Part shown: piece by piece, positions 1-7,053 of the stretch | Numbering within the stretch: the first letter of the stretch is position 1 | Layout: the number at the start of each line of letters is the position of its first letter | The notes under the pieces: model-generated | What the model was told of the DNA's origin: nothing | The model's input: only the letters and a program-made list of their open reading frames with translations | Databases searched by the model: none | NCBI GenBank assembly: GCA_025966435.1 | Contig: JAICRQ010000127.1 | Location: forward strand, 1 to 8,513 | DNA length: 8,513 nucleotides | Reading direction: 5' to 3' | Source: Anaerolineales bacterium | GTDB taxonomy: Bacteria; Chloroflexota; Anaerolineae; Anaerolineales; Villigracilaceae | Program-made: the position numbers and the translations under genes

Positions 1-9
1 GATCATGAG

Positions 10-1305
10 TTACTGCGGAACGCTCTGACCTTCCATGCCTTCCAGCAATTGCGGCAGATACCAAACCTGTTGGTCGGTGGCGACTTCGCCTTCCGCGAGA
101 TATTGCGTGCCATCCTGCAGGTTGAGAGGACCTGTCCACAGATTGAGACCACCCGCCAGAGCAGCGATGAACTCATCCACTTGCGCGGCGGCTTCAGGGC
201 TGAGTGCGTCGCCCTTCACAAAACCCACAATGCTAGTGTCAGGATTATTGATGTCCGACCAATCCGGGGCAATCCAGCTAAATGTGGACTCAAAGTTACC
301 TTCCATGGCCGAGCCAATTGCCTCGACATACGCAGGACCCCAGTTGAAATAGGGGACTCCTAGACACACATCTGCACCTTCTTCGCAGGAGCCAATGTAG
401 TCATACGGGATGCCCCAAACTTCTTTACCCGCATCCGACGCCTTCTTCGCTTCGGTCAGGCCTTCGGTCGTATCAATACCGGAGATGATCACATCGTAGC
501 CAGTATTGATGAAATCGTTTGCGACCTGAGTTGGGTCTGAGGTAAAGCCGGGGATATTGAACCAAAAACCGATCCATGTGACCTTGAACTCCAGATCGGC
601 AGGATCCTTGCCGGCGTAGTTCTCCCAGCAGTACCTCGCGCCGAGATAAGCGGAAGACGCCAGACGACGAGTCTCGTCGTTGATCAACGGTCCAAGGTAA
701 CCGATCTGCCCTGTCTGCGTCGAGAGAGCGGCAGCACAGCCCGCGATCATCTTCCCATATTCCATGCGGCCAAAGATATTTGCCAGATTTGGAATCTCTT
801 CAAATGCCTTCCCCTCGGACCAAACTTGATCGCCAGAAGCCATAATCACGCTGACATCCGGATTCGCCTTTGCGAATGCGGTGGAAGCGTCTTTCATATC
901 ATCCGAGTTGAAGATGACCAGGTCTGCACCCTGAGATACCAGTTCCCCGGCAAGCTGGTCCGGCGTGGTTCCGGGGCGGTCCGCGGGATTGACCTTGTCC
1001 AGATAGATCATGTTCGCGCCGAGCTTCTCTGCCGCATATAGCCCGCCCTCATAGTGGGCCTGACTGTAGCCGCGGTCATTATATGGACCTACCAGGAGCA
1101 TACCGAAGGTGAATTCTTCGCCGGGCGCTTCCGTAGCACCAGGAGCTTCCGTGGCAGGTGCCTCTGTCGCAGCAGGTTCTTCTGTTGCAGGCGGCTCCGT
1201 GGCTGCCGGAGGTTCTGTGGCAGGGGGAGCTTCGGTTGTTGCAGGAGCACCACATGCTGCGAGGATGAGTGTACATACAATCGCCAGAAATAGGACTTTA
1301 CGCAT
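10..1305 (-). CDS. BMP-family (PnrA-like) ABC transporter substrate-binding lipoprotein
   Basis: This 431-residue protein is an extracytoplasmic solute receptor anchored by lipid. Residues 1-17 form a signal peptide (Arg2, Lys3, then a hydrophobic core), and L15-A16-A17-C18 is a lipobox with Cys18 as the lipidation site. Residues 20-62 are a flexible TEAP/TEPP linker. The BMP domain runs from about residue 66 to 425: GPYNDRGYSQAHYEG (73-87) is the family's N-terminal motif, IGYLGPLINDETRRL (201-215) is the middle strand motif, and DPTQVANDFINTGYDVI (257-273) is the repeat-binding region. Known BMP proteins, such as Treponema PnrA, bind nucleosides; the ligand here is unknown. The ATG has AAGGAG at 1315-1320, nine bases upstream. 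The gene is alone in its transcript as seen. A permease and ATPase could follow beyond the left edge. I am confident of the family, not of the ligand. Confidence 0.93.
   Translation of the reverse strand: MRKVLFLAIVCTLILAACGAPATTEAPPATEPPAATEPPATEEPAATEAPATEAPGATEAPGEEFTFGMLLVGPYNDRGYSQAHYEGGLYAAEKLGANMIYLDKVNPADRPGTTPDQLAGELVSQGADLVIFNSDDMKDASTAFAKANPDVSVIMASGDQVWSEGKAFEEIPNLANIFGRMEYGKMIAGCAAALSTQTGQIGYLGPLINDETRRLASSAYLGARYCWENYAGKDPADLEFKVTWIGFWFNIPGFTSDPTQVANDFINTGYDVIISGIDTTEGLTEAKKASDAGKEVWGIPYDYIGSCEEGADVCLGVPYFNWGPAYVEAIGSAMEGNFESTFSWIAPDWSDINNPDTSIVGFVKGDALSPEAAAQVDEFIAALAGGLNLWTGPLNLQDGTQYLAEGEVATDQQVWYLPQLLEGMEGQSVPQ
1120..1248 (-). repeat. Degenerate TEAP/TEPP tandem repeat encoding the lipoprotein linker
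   Basis: This stretch encodes residues 20-62 of the BMP lipoprotein, made almost only of Thr, Glu, Ala and Pro, with units such as ATEPP, ATEAP and GATEAP. The DNA repeats are imperfect, with variants of a GCAACAGAAG-like unit. It is a disordered spacer between the lipid anchor and the binding domain. Such linkers are common in Chloroflexota lipoproteins (from general knowledge). The repeats could allow length change by slippage. Confidence 0.85.
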
Positions 1306-1314
1306 TTTCTTCTT

Positions 1315-1320
1315 CTCCTT
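1315..1320 (-). promoter_or_regulatory. Ribosome-binding site of the BMP lipoprotein gene
   Basis: The minus strand reads AAGGAG nine bases before the ATG at 1303-1305. This fixes the start, which also gives a well-formed signal peptide. Confidence 0.8.
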
Positions 1321-1369
1321 GAAAAGTGTAGATACAGAATGGGCAGCAAACTACTATTTACTTTGCGGG

Positions 1370-1380
1370 TACCTCCTTTC
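1370..1380 (-). promoter_or_regulatory. Orphan strong Shine-Dalgarno-like sequence in the BMP leader
   Basis: The minus strand reads GAAAGGAGGTA, a near-complete match to the anti-Shine-Dalgarno tail of 16S rRNA. It lies about 65 bases before the BMP start and has no ATG, GTG or TTG at a usable distance downstream. It may be a standby ribosome site, the remnant of a lost leader ORF, or chance. Confidence 0.35.
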
Positions 1381-1395
1381 GGTGAACGAGAAGCT

Positions 1396-1409
1396 ATTGT
1401 CTATACAAT
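1396..1409. promoter_or_regulatory. Candidate operator: ATTGT-N4-ACAAT inverted repeat
   Basis: ATTGT (1396-1400) and ACAAT (1405-1409) are perfect 5-base inverted arms with a 4-base spacer. The site touches the candidate -10 box at 1408-1413 and extends to about the expected transcription start, where a repressor would block the promoter. Short symmetric sites of this kind are bound by GntR-type regulators among others, but no regulator gene is in the window. A further ATTGT lies at 1433-1437. Confidence 0.3.
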
Positions 1410-1413
1410 TATA
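1408..1413 (-). promoter_or_regulatory. Candidate -10 box (TATAAT) of the BMP lipoprotein promoter
   Basis: The minus strand has a perfect TATAAT about 100 bases upstream of the BMP start, in the AT-rich gap after the membrane-protein gene. At a 17-base spacing the -35 position (1431-1436) reads CAATAT, a poor match. The promoter is therefore plausible but unproven, or activator-dependent. Confidence 0.35.
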
Positions 1414-1472
1414 AACGTTAATGTGTGCTGATATTGTATGACAGGTGATCGGATAAAGACAAGTATCTATAC

Positions 1473-3497
1473 TCATGAATTACAAGCGAACATGTTTCTG
1501 GCTTCGGAGATCGTTTCCACTTTTACCTCCGATTCCTTTTCCATCGTTTCGAATTCTATTCGCTGCCACAGCCAGCACAGGGAAGGTCCCACAATGTTTT
1601 TCGACACTCTATAAGACTCTTGCGATAGCTTGAGGGCTCGCTCCCAATCCCCCACATGAGCATATCCTTCTATGAAGACAAAGCGCTCGATGGGATCGTT
1701 TGGATGATCGTCCAGCTGGAACGCGATGTCGCCCAATTCAGCAACTTTCTCCCAGTCACGAGATTGCCGGGCAAGCTCCGCCTTTTCGAAGTAATAACAC
1801 CAGCCTTGTACGGGCTCCCGACCAAAGAGAGAAGCTGGCAGAGTCGCCGCATGTTCTTCATGGATCAGTGACGTATCACTCAAATTTGCTGCCTCGCGCA
1901 GCAGTGGCACCAGGAGCCTGTTCGAAAAGTCAATCTGCGGATCAAGTACACGTAGGCACCCGGGCGGGCTGTAGTCAATGACGACTAGCTTCGAAGTGTT
2001 ACCGTGAAAGGTCTTCGCAAGATAATTCTGCTCGATCGGCAGTCCCGGTATGAGGTCCGGCAAACCGCGGTTGAGGCGGATGGAGATAAAGTACAGGATG
2101 TGATCCATCTCTCCCTCGCGGCTATAGATCCAGTTCAGAGGACCAGAGAGCGAGTTGTCGCTGAAATAGGTGACGGGAAGATCGTTGGAGATGATCGCTG
2201 TATTTGGTTCGAGCGAGGGCATGCGCCAGCTCATCTGCCAGAAGAGATCCTGGTGAACTTCCCAGTCGCGGATATAGGCAATATTCGTTTCGAATTGTTT
2301 GCCGATGGAAAATGCGATCAATAACGCCAGTAAGCTGTACTGAAGTTTGGGTCTGGAACGGAGCAGGCTCAGCACAGCCACAAGAAGAAGACTCGACCCC
2401 AGCATGAACGGCATCGTGAAGCGGTCCGCGGAAAAATGGAGCTGCGGTTCAATGCCCACGAGCCAGAACGATCCGCCGGCAAACAGCCATGCGGCGAACC
2501 CAAGCAAAAATATCTGCCAGACTGGTGCTCGTTCTCTTTGCTCCGCCTGCCTAAAGAATAGAAGGTAAAGGGCAACCAGGATTGCCGAAACCAGCACCAG
2601 GAAAGCCGCCAGAATCGTCACGCGCAGACCTAATTGCTCCACACCGGTTGCCTCGAATGGGAACATCCAGGCGTGAACCACCGTTTCCCAAAATGCCATT
2701 CCAATGGCTCGAAGAAGTGTTGTGATTCCCAGAATTGGGTTTTGGCGTAATACGTCTAAGGTCACATACTCATAACTAGCATTCTGGTTTTCAAAAAACA
2801 ACAGACGCCACAAGGTGACACCGACCATGACGGCAAAGTAAGGGATAAACAACAAGATCACACGTCGAATCTTTTGCTTCCATACCCCATCGATCGCAAC
2901 CCAAAAGAGAACGACTCTCAAGAATTCCAGAAAGTAAAAATACTCCATCGTCAACAGATTGACAACTGAGAATGCCAGCGCGGCAACCGTCAAGGGCAGG
3001 CGTCGTTCCGGCTGGCGCATGGCAAGCACCGATAAGTACAGAGATAACAAAAAGCAGTTGAGGACAATGTAAAAATGCGAATACATCAACGCGATAAAGT
3101 TTTGTCCCAACCCCGGATACACAAGGAACAAGAGACTCGTCCACACCGCGGGGCGTTCATCCCTGTGCCAAACCTGACGCAATAACAACCAGACCAGGAC
3201 CGCCGTAAGCCAGCGCAGAATCACCATCAGCAGCTGCCAGCGCCAGGGATAGGGTCCCAGCAGCGGCATTGTGACTTGATAGATCATCCCCCAGAACGGG
3301 CGGCTGGTGGAAAAGGTCTTGGTCAGCGCGGCAGGCCCGAGTTCGTAATAAATCCACGTCCACGGCGCTTCATCCCAGTAAAAACCGCGCTCCCAAAAGA
3401 ACAGTCCGTAGGCTAGCATGGCGACAACGAACAACACAATCGGCACACCGCGCGATGAGGATAAACGTGTTTTGAATGGCTCCAGATGCGCCTTCAT
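1473..3497 (-). CDS. Multi-pass membrane protein, GT-C glycosyltransferase-like, with TPR-like C-terminal tail
   Basis: This 674-residue protein has many hydrophobic helices between about residues 18 and 400 (for example 18-36, 88-106, 120-160, 168-202, 211-233, 291-315, 327-347, 365-379 and 385-398). After the first helix comes WDEAPW (41-46). An acidic pair in the first outer loop is typical of GT-C fold enzymes that use lipid-linked sugar donors, which is why I suggest a glycosyltransferase; the exact family is not recognised. Residues about 400-560 form a soluble domain. Residues 565-632 look like one or two TPR-type helical pairs (AELARQSRDWEKVAELGDIA, then GYAHVGDWERALKLSQESYR). The ATG overlaps the stop of the GNAT gene by four bases, so translation is probably coupled. 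It is the last gene of the glycan operon. A non-enzymatic membrane role remains possible. Confidence 0.7.
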   Translation of the reverse strand: MKAHLEPFKTRLSSSRGVPIVLFVVAMLAYGLFFWERGFYWDEAPWTWIYYELGPAALTKTFSTSRPFWGMIYQVTMPLLGPYPWRWQLLMVILRWLTAVLVWLLLRQVWHRDERPAVWTSLLFLVYPGLGQNFIALMYSHFYIVLNCFLLSLYLSVLAMRQPERRLPLTVAALAFSVVNLLTMEYFYFLEFLRVVLFWVAIDGVWKQKIRRVILLFIPYFAVMVGVTLWRLLFFENQNASYEYVTLDVLRQNPILGITTLLRAIGMAFWETVVHAWMFPFEATGVEQLGLRVTILAAFLVLVSAILVALYLLFFRQAEQRERAPVWQIFLLGFAAWLFAGGSFWLVGIEPQLHFSADRFTMPFMLGSSLLLVAVLSLLRSRPKLQYSLLALLIAFSIGKQFETNIAYIRDWEVHQDLFWQMSWRMPSLEPNTAIISNDLPVTYFSDNSLSGPLNWIYSREGEMDHILYFISIRLNRGLPDLIPGLPIEQNYLAKTFHGNTSKLVVIDYSPPGCLRVLDPQIDFSNRLLVPLLREAANLSDTSLIHEEHAATLPASLFGREPVQGWCYYFEKAELARQSRDWEKVAELGDIAFQLDDHPNDPIERFVFIEGYAHVGDWERALKLSQESYRVSKNIVGPSLCWLWQRIEFETMEKESEVKVETISEARNMFACNS

Positions 3498-4099
3498 GCC
3501 AGTGTCAATTCCATGCGATGGCGTTGGTAACGACCTTCGGAGAAGGTAGCGATGACTTGGAATCCTTCTTTCTCATACAAAGAGATAGCGGCTAAATTTT
3601 CTCTTTCAACGCTGAGAAGTACCGATCGGTATTGGCGGGCACGGCTTTCTTCTATAAATGCACTGAGGAGTGTCTTTCCGAGTCCTCTCCCCTTTTGATG
3701 TTTCGCCACACCAATGTAGGTAAGCTCTATCGCGCCCTCTTTTACACCTTCTGGACCGGATAGGGAAAATACAGAAGAAATCAATTGCCATAACACGATT
3801 GGACGAGTCAGTGTAATTCGGAGCATTTGAAGAGAAAACCACAAAAGCGGGGAGCGAAGCTGTGACGTAATTCTATCAGGGTGGGGCGAACCCATCGCCC
3901 AGCCGATAACCTCACCAGAGGACGAAATAGCACAAAACCCGACGACATTTGGGTCCGCCCTCGCAATTTGATAGTAACGCCAGACAAATGGAAGCCCCAA
4001 ATCCGAGAGCAGTGTGTGCATGACAGAATCATGCAATAGAGCCAGGCGCTGGATCTGGTCCGCTTTCAACTGAGAAATCTCGATCAAACGATATTCCAT
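3494..4099 (-). CDS. GNAT-family N-acetyltransferase
   Basis: This 201-residue protein has the GNAT fold signature. VAKHQKGRGLG (131-141) is motif A, whose Q/R-x-x-G-x-G/A loop (Q135 to G141 region) binds the pyrophosphate of acetyl-CoA. It is followed by the helix KTLLSAFIEESRARQ and by SVERENLAAISLYEKEGF (163-180), the motif B segment with the usual Asn and Tyr. The N-terminal part, with HDSVMHTLLSDLGLPFVWRYY (23-43), resembles GNAT proteins found in capsule and exopolysaccharide clusters (from memory). A stretch at 83-112 is rather hydrophobic and may lie at the membrane. The gene starts six bases after the FemAB-type gene stops and ends in an ATGA overlap with the next gene. Acetylation of a sugar amine or hydroxyl during glycan assembly is inferred from context. 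Confidence 0.87.
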   Translation of the reverse strand: MEYRLIEISQLKADQIQRLALLHDSVMHTLLSDLGLPFVWRYYQIARADPNVVGFCAISSSGEVIGWAMGSPHPDRITSQLRSPLLWFSLQMLRITLTRPIVLWQLISSVFSLSGPEGVKEGAIELTYIGVAKHQKGRGLGKTLLSAFIEESRARQYRSVLLSVERENLAAISLYEKEGFQVIATFSEGRYQRHRMELTLA

Positions 4100-4105
4100 G
4101 TGGCA

Positions 4106-5146
4106 TCAAGCCAGCCCCTTGATCAACAAGGGTCCAAGCATGCGCACAGCAAAAGCAGGCAACCGCTTCCAGATCGAGATCGCAAGCTGAAATCTGGGAT
4201 TCTTTTGATTGAGCTCTGGCAGTTCATTGCCAGGCATCAGGGCGTACCAGTATGCCAGTTGTTTCTTACGCGGCTTCCATTTCATTTTGAAGATCTCATT
4301 GCCGGAGCCAATCAAGCTGCGACCGAGATCAAACGTTTTGCAGCCTCTCTGAGAGTAACGTTCTAAGGCTGACCAGTATAAAAACTCACCAGCGTACTCC
4401 GAACGGAAACGACGTAAGATATTGGCATGTAGATTTGTGACTGTATCGCCGTGAAAGATAAAGACTCCTGCGCCAGCCAACTCGCCTTGCGGCCCGTACA
4501 CAACGGCAAACTCCAGCGAGTCGCCAAGCGACTGTGCCATCGTCCATAAATACGCTTTGTTGTGATACGGCGAGCCTAACTCGTGCATACTATGCGCCAG
4601 CGCTTGGTAGGCATCATCGAGCAAATCGAGATGGCCAAACTTGATGGAAAAACCCTTTCGTTGCGATTTACGGATATGGTTACGGTGATCGGAACTATAG
4701 TCTTTCATCAATTCGTCCGGCTGAAGCGCAAGATCAACAAGATACGTGGCATACACAGGATGCTGAAGCCAGCCTTCGGGAGGATGCTCCTCCTCCGCCT
4801 CAAACCGGACATTGACATACTGCACGCCCAATTCTCTCCCAATCGTCCGAGCCTTTTCGAGCAAGGCATCGCGAGATGCGCGGGAGGAGTAAGCAAACCC
4901 GCCATACGACCCAAACGGCGAGGTGGTGAGGTAATCTCCAAAGAGAAAGTGCTTCACGCGGACCAGAGCGAGCCATCCGTCGATGTTGTTCGCGGTCTGA
5001 GAGAGCATTCTATAGACCGGGAACCCATAAGTCTTGTGGACAAACGTAAGCCAGGGGTCCAGCCCGACAAACCGGGCAGCATACGCCAGCGCTTCTGGCA
5101 AAAGAATCGTTTCATCTCCTGGCAAAGTGCGGACCTCGGGAGTCAT
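4106..5146 (-). CDS. FemAB-type acyltransferase related to exosortase (XrtA/PEP-CTERM)-associated FemAB proteins
   Basis: This 346-residue protein has two GNAT-like halves in the FemAB arrangement. The N-terminal half has VKHFLFGDYLTTSPFGSYGG (64-83). The C-terminal half has HRNHIRKSQRKG (154-165), LLDDAYQALAHSMHELGSPY (175-194) and FDLGRSLIGSGNEIFKMKW (272-290). This order matches the FemAB family associated with XrtA/PEP-CTERM exopolysaccharide loci as I know it. Classical FemAB members use aminoacyl-tRNA to add amino acids to peptidoglycan precursors; the donor and acceptor of this subfamily are not established. The ATG at 5144-5146 overlaps the deacetylase TGA in ATGA, and AGGA sits seven bases before it. 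The neighbours point to acylation of an amino sugar exposed by the deacetylase, which is inference. Confidence 0.85.
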   Translation of the reverse strand: MTPEVRTLPGDETILLPEALAYAARFVGLDPWLTFVHKTYGFPVYRMLSQTANNIDGWLALVRVKHFLFGDYLTTSPFGSYGGFAYSSRASRDALLEKARTIGRELGVQYVNVRFEAEEEHPPEGWLQHPVYATYLVDLALQPDELMKDYSSDHRNHIRKSQRKGFSIKFGHLDLLDDAYQALAHSMHELGSPYHNKAYLWTMAQSLGDSLEFAVVYGPQGELAGAGVFIFHGDTVTNLHANILRRFRSEYAGEFLYWSALERYSQRGCKTFDLGRSLIGSGNEIFKMKWKPRKKQLAYWYALMPGNELPELNQKNPRFQLAISIWKRLPAFAVRMLGPLLIKGLA

Positions 5147-5994
5147 CGGGCGGTCCTGATCTTCAACGTTTCTTCCAGGTAGGTTCCCAACGGGGAAACA
5201 GGAAAACTGCGCAGGAGCTCTGCGAGGAAAAACGACTTGTCGCGCAGGAAAGGCAGAAATAACGGGTTGCGCATCAAGTCCCGCGTGAGACGTGAGGATA
5301 TACCGGGGCTGACCAATTCATAGGGATGCAGAATGATCACCGGGCTAAGCCCGCGCTTCAACTCCTGCTCAATAATTTTGAAGAGACGTCTCCCCATCAA
5401 CCCAATGCTGAAGCTGGAGCCATAAGGAAATTCACCGCCAAACAGCAAATTAAATGAGAAATCGCGCGGTGCAATATATTCCTCGTTTTTTCCATGAAGC
5501 TTCAGAGTACTGACGGGAATCTCCCACACCTTTCCTTTTTGCAGTAAGGTGCCTGCGGGTGCATAAATCGAGGAACTATATAGAAAACCTGCGTCCCCCA
5601 GCAGCTCATACCCCGACTCGCTGATGCCAACCATCGGCGCGCGATAGCCGCGAATGCCATATTGCTGGCACCATACCGCAGAGGCGCGCAGGTCTTCCGC
5701 GAGCTCCTTCACGTTAATGAGGGGACGATGGATATGACAATGCAGACCGAGCTCATGCCCGGCGGCAACGATCTTTTCAGGCACCTCCGGGTACCACCCG
5801 GCGATTTCCCCGACGAGATAAATACTGGCTTTGGAGTCACCTAATTGCTCGAGAATCGGATCGATCGCATCTAGCGTAAAGCCTGCATCGAGGTTGCGGC
5901 GCTGCTCGTGATCGGTCAGCTTGTCATAATGTCGAAACAATGCGAACACCGGCTCATAATCAATACTCAGCAGCACACGGGGGGAGAGTGACAT
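5143..5994 (-). CDS. Polysaccharide deacetylase, NodB-like (CE4), XrtA-associated type
   Basis: This 283-residue protein is a metal-dependent sugar de-N-acetylase. The visible motifs are SIDYEP (10-15) with Asp12 as a metal ligand and probable base, GHELGLHCHIH (79-89) with His85 and His89 as the metal ligands, GYRAP (116-120) as motif 3, and LHPYEL (222-227) with His223 near the catalytic site. WEIPVSTLKL (157-166) and the long C-terminal part are like deacetylases of exosortase-linked EPS clusters. No signal peptide is seen, so it likely acts on a cytoplasmic or membrane-associated intermediate. This ATG is the first possible start after an in-frame stop at 6010-6012. No clear Shine-Dalgarno precedes it, unlike the other operon heads here. 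It is the first gene of the glycan operon. Confidence 0.88.
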   Translation of the reverse strand: MSLSPRVLLSIDYEPVFALFRHYDKLTDHEQRRNLDAGFTLDAIDPILEQLGDSKASIYLVGEIAGWYPEVPEKIVAAGHELGLHCHIHRPLINVKELAEDLRASAVWCQQYGIRGYRAPMVGISESGYELLGDAGFLYSSSIYAPAGTLLQKGKVWEIPVSTLKLHGKNEEYIAPRDFSFNLLFGGEFPYGSSFSIGLMGRRLFKIIEQELKRGLSPVIILHPYELVSPGISSRLTRDLMRNPLFLPFLRDKSFFLAELLRSFPVSPLGTYLEETLKIRTAR

Positions 5995-6062
5995 AGAGAA
6001 GTGGAAAGCCTAGTCCGTTAATAAAAGAGCAGTCATCCCGCTGTTTGCAGGATAACTACCCA

Positions 6063-6068
6063 ATTATA
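6063..6068 (-). promoter_or_regulatory. Candidate -10 box (TATAAT) for the glycan operon
   Basis: The minus strand has a perfect TATAAT in the 93-base gap between carbamate kinase and the deacetylase, which would give a leader of about 60 bases. No good -35 lies at 16-18 bases: TTGAGT at 6081-6086 is only 12 bases away. The gap, with no coupled start, supports a separate promoter, and the box itself is tentative. Confidence 0.35.
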
Positions 6069-6087
6069 TAACCATAAACTACTCAAA

Positions 6088-7041
6088 CTAGGGAACAATC
6101 CATGTACCGGTTTCCCCTCTCAGAGCGCGACCGATATTCTCGGGGTTTGTGATCAATGCCTGTTTGCCGCCGCTCTCAAGGAACCAGGTAATGGCTTGAA
6201 GCTTGGGCGCCATCGAACCTTTTGCAAAGTGCGTGCCTTCCGCGAGGTATTGCTTGGCTTCAGCAAGAGTCATCTTATCCAGCCACTTCTGCTCAGGCTT
6301 GCCAAAGTTAATAGCGACCTTTTCCACCGCGGTGGCGATAAGAAATAACTCGGCGCCAATCTCCTGCGCAAGCAGAGACGAGGCAAAATCCTTGTCGATC
6401 ACGGCAGCGACTCCTTGATGTTCGCCGTTGCCTTTATCCACCACCGGAATCCCACCACCACCGACTGTAATGACGGTGACACCGGCATTGAGCAATAACT
6501 TAACCGAATCCAGCTCGAGGATTTTCTGCGGCAGCGGTGACGGAACGACCCGGCGCCAGCCACGGCCGGCATCCTCCACCACTGACCAGTTCATCTCGCT
6601 TTCGCGCCTCTTCGCTTCCCCTTCATCCATGAACGAACCAATCGGCTTGGACGGTTTCTGAAACGCCGGATCATTCTGATCCACCAGCATTTGCGTGATG
6701 ACCGTCGCCGCGCTTTTTTGGATGCCGCGCCTGTGATACTCGTTCTGCAGTGCCTGCTGAAACTCGTATCCGATCGCACCCTGCGAGTCCGCACCGCAGA
6801 CGTCTAACGGGACTTCGTGCATCCCCTCCACCTTTGCAGCGATCTCCGAGCGGCGCAGGATGAACCCGACCTGTGGTCCGTTGCCGTGACCGATCGCCAA
6901 GTCCCAGCCAGCTTCGATCATGTCCGCGATATGATGGACAGTCTCACGCAGCGCCGCCATCTGGTCTTCCACGGTCACATGCTTATCATCTCGGATTAAC
7001 GAGTTGCCGCCGACGGCAACGACAGCGAGCTTATTGGGCAT
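6088..7041 (-). CDS. arcC: Carbamate kinase
   Basis: This 317-residue cytoplasmic enzyme catalyses carbamoyl phosphate + ADP = carbamate + ATP, and the carbamate falls apart to ammonia and CO2. Every family block is present: GGNSL (11-15), HGNGPQVG (52-59), PLDVCGADSQGAIGY (78-92), QMLVDQNDPAFQKPSKPIG (117-135), GWRRVVPSP (161-169), GGGGIPV (194-200), VIDKDFASSLLA (214-225), TAVEKVAINFGKP (237-249) and HFAKGSMAPK (271-280). The length is normal for the family (about 310). It starts nine bases after the carbamoyltransferase, with TAGGAG at 7048-7053 as its ribosome site. The pairing with a YgeW-like transferase and the absence of an arginine deiminase suggest it gains ATP from ureide breakdown rather than from arginine, so it may correspond functionally to yqeA of E. 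coli. Confidence 0.96.
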   Translation of the reverse strand: MPNKLAVVAVGGNSLIRDDKHVTVEDQMAALRETVHHIADMIEAGWDLAIGHGNGPQVGFILRRSEIAAKVEGMHEVPLDVCGADSQGAIGYEFQQALQNEYHRRGIQKSAATVITQMLVDQNDPAFQKPSKPIGSFMDEGEAKRRESEMNWSVVEDAGRGWRRVVPSPLPQKILELDSVKLLLNAGVTVITVGGGGIPVVDKGNGEHQGVAAVIDKDFASSLLAQEIGAELFLIATAVEKVAINFGKPEQKWLDKMTLAEAKQYLAEGTHFAKGSMAPKLQAITWFLESGGKQALITNPENIGRALRGETGTWIVP

Positions 7042-7047
7042 TTCTTT

Positions 7048-7053
7048 CTCCTA
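7048..7053 (-). promoter_or_regulatory. Carbamate kinase ribosome site overlapping the upstream stop codon
   Basis: The minus strand reads TAGGAG. Its first three bases are the TAG stop of the carbamoyltransferase, and GGAG is the Shine-Dalgarno core, six bases before the kinase ATG. Ribosomes ending on the first gene would sit on this site, so translation is likely coupled. Confidence 0.75.

Noticed and set aside
1109..1414. 101-residue plus-strand open frame rich in Gly, Ala, Ser and Val
   Set aside because: Its repeat is simply the complement of the TEAP linker DNA of the lipoprotein, followed by AT-rich intergenic sequence.
1441..1472. Possible terminator after the membrane-protein gene
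   Set aside because: GTAT-CT-ATAC at 1463-1472 is a 4-base AT-rich palindrome with no T tract.
4583..5182. 199-residue open frame on the plus strand opposite the FemAB-type gene
   Set aside because: It lies antisense to a gene with clear family motifs, has no recognisable domain, and its composition is that of a reverse-frame shadow.
6001..6060. Possible rho-independent terminator between carbamate kinase and the deacetylase
   Set aside because: Only 3-base stems can be paired around CAGCGGGATGACTG before the short T run, too weak to call.
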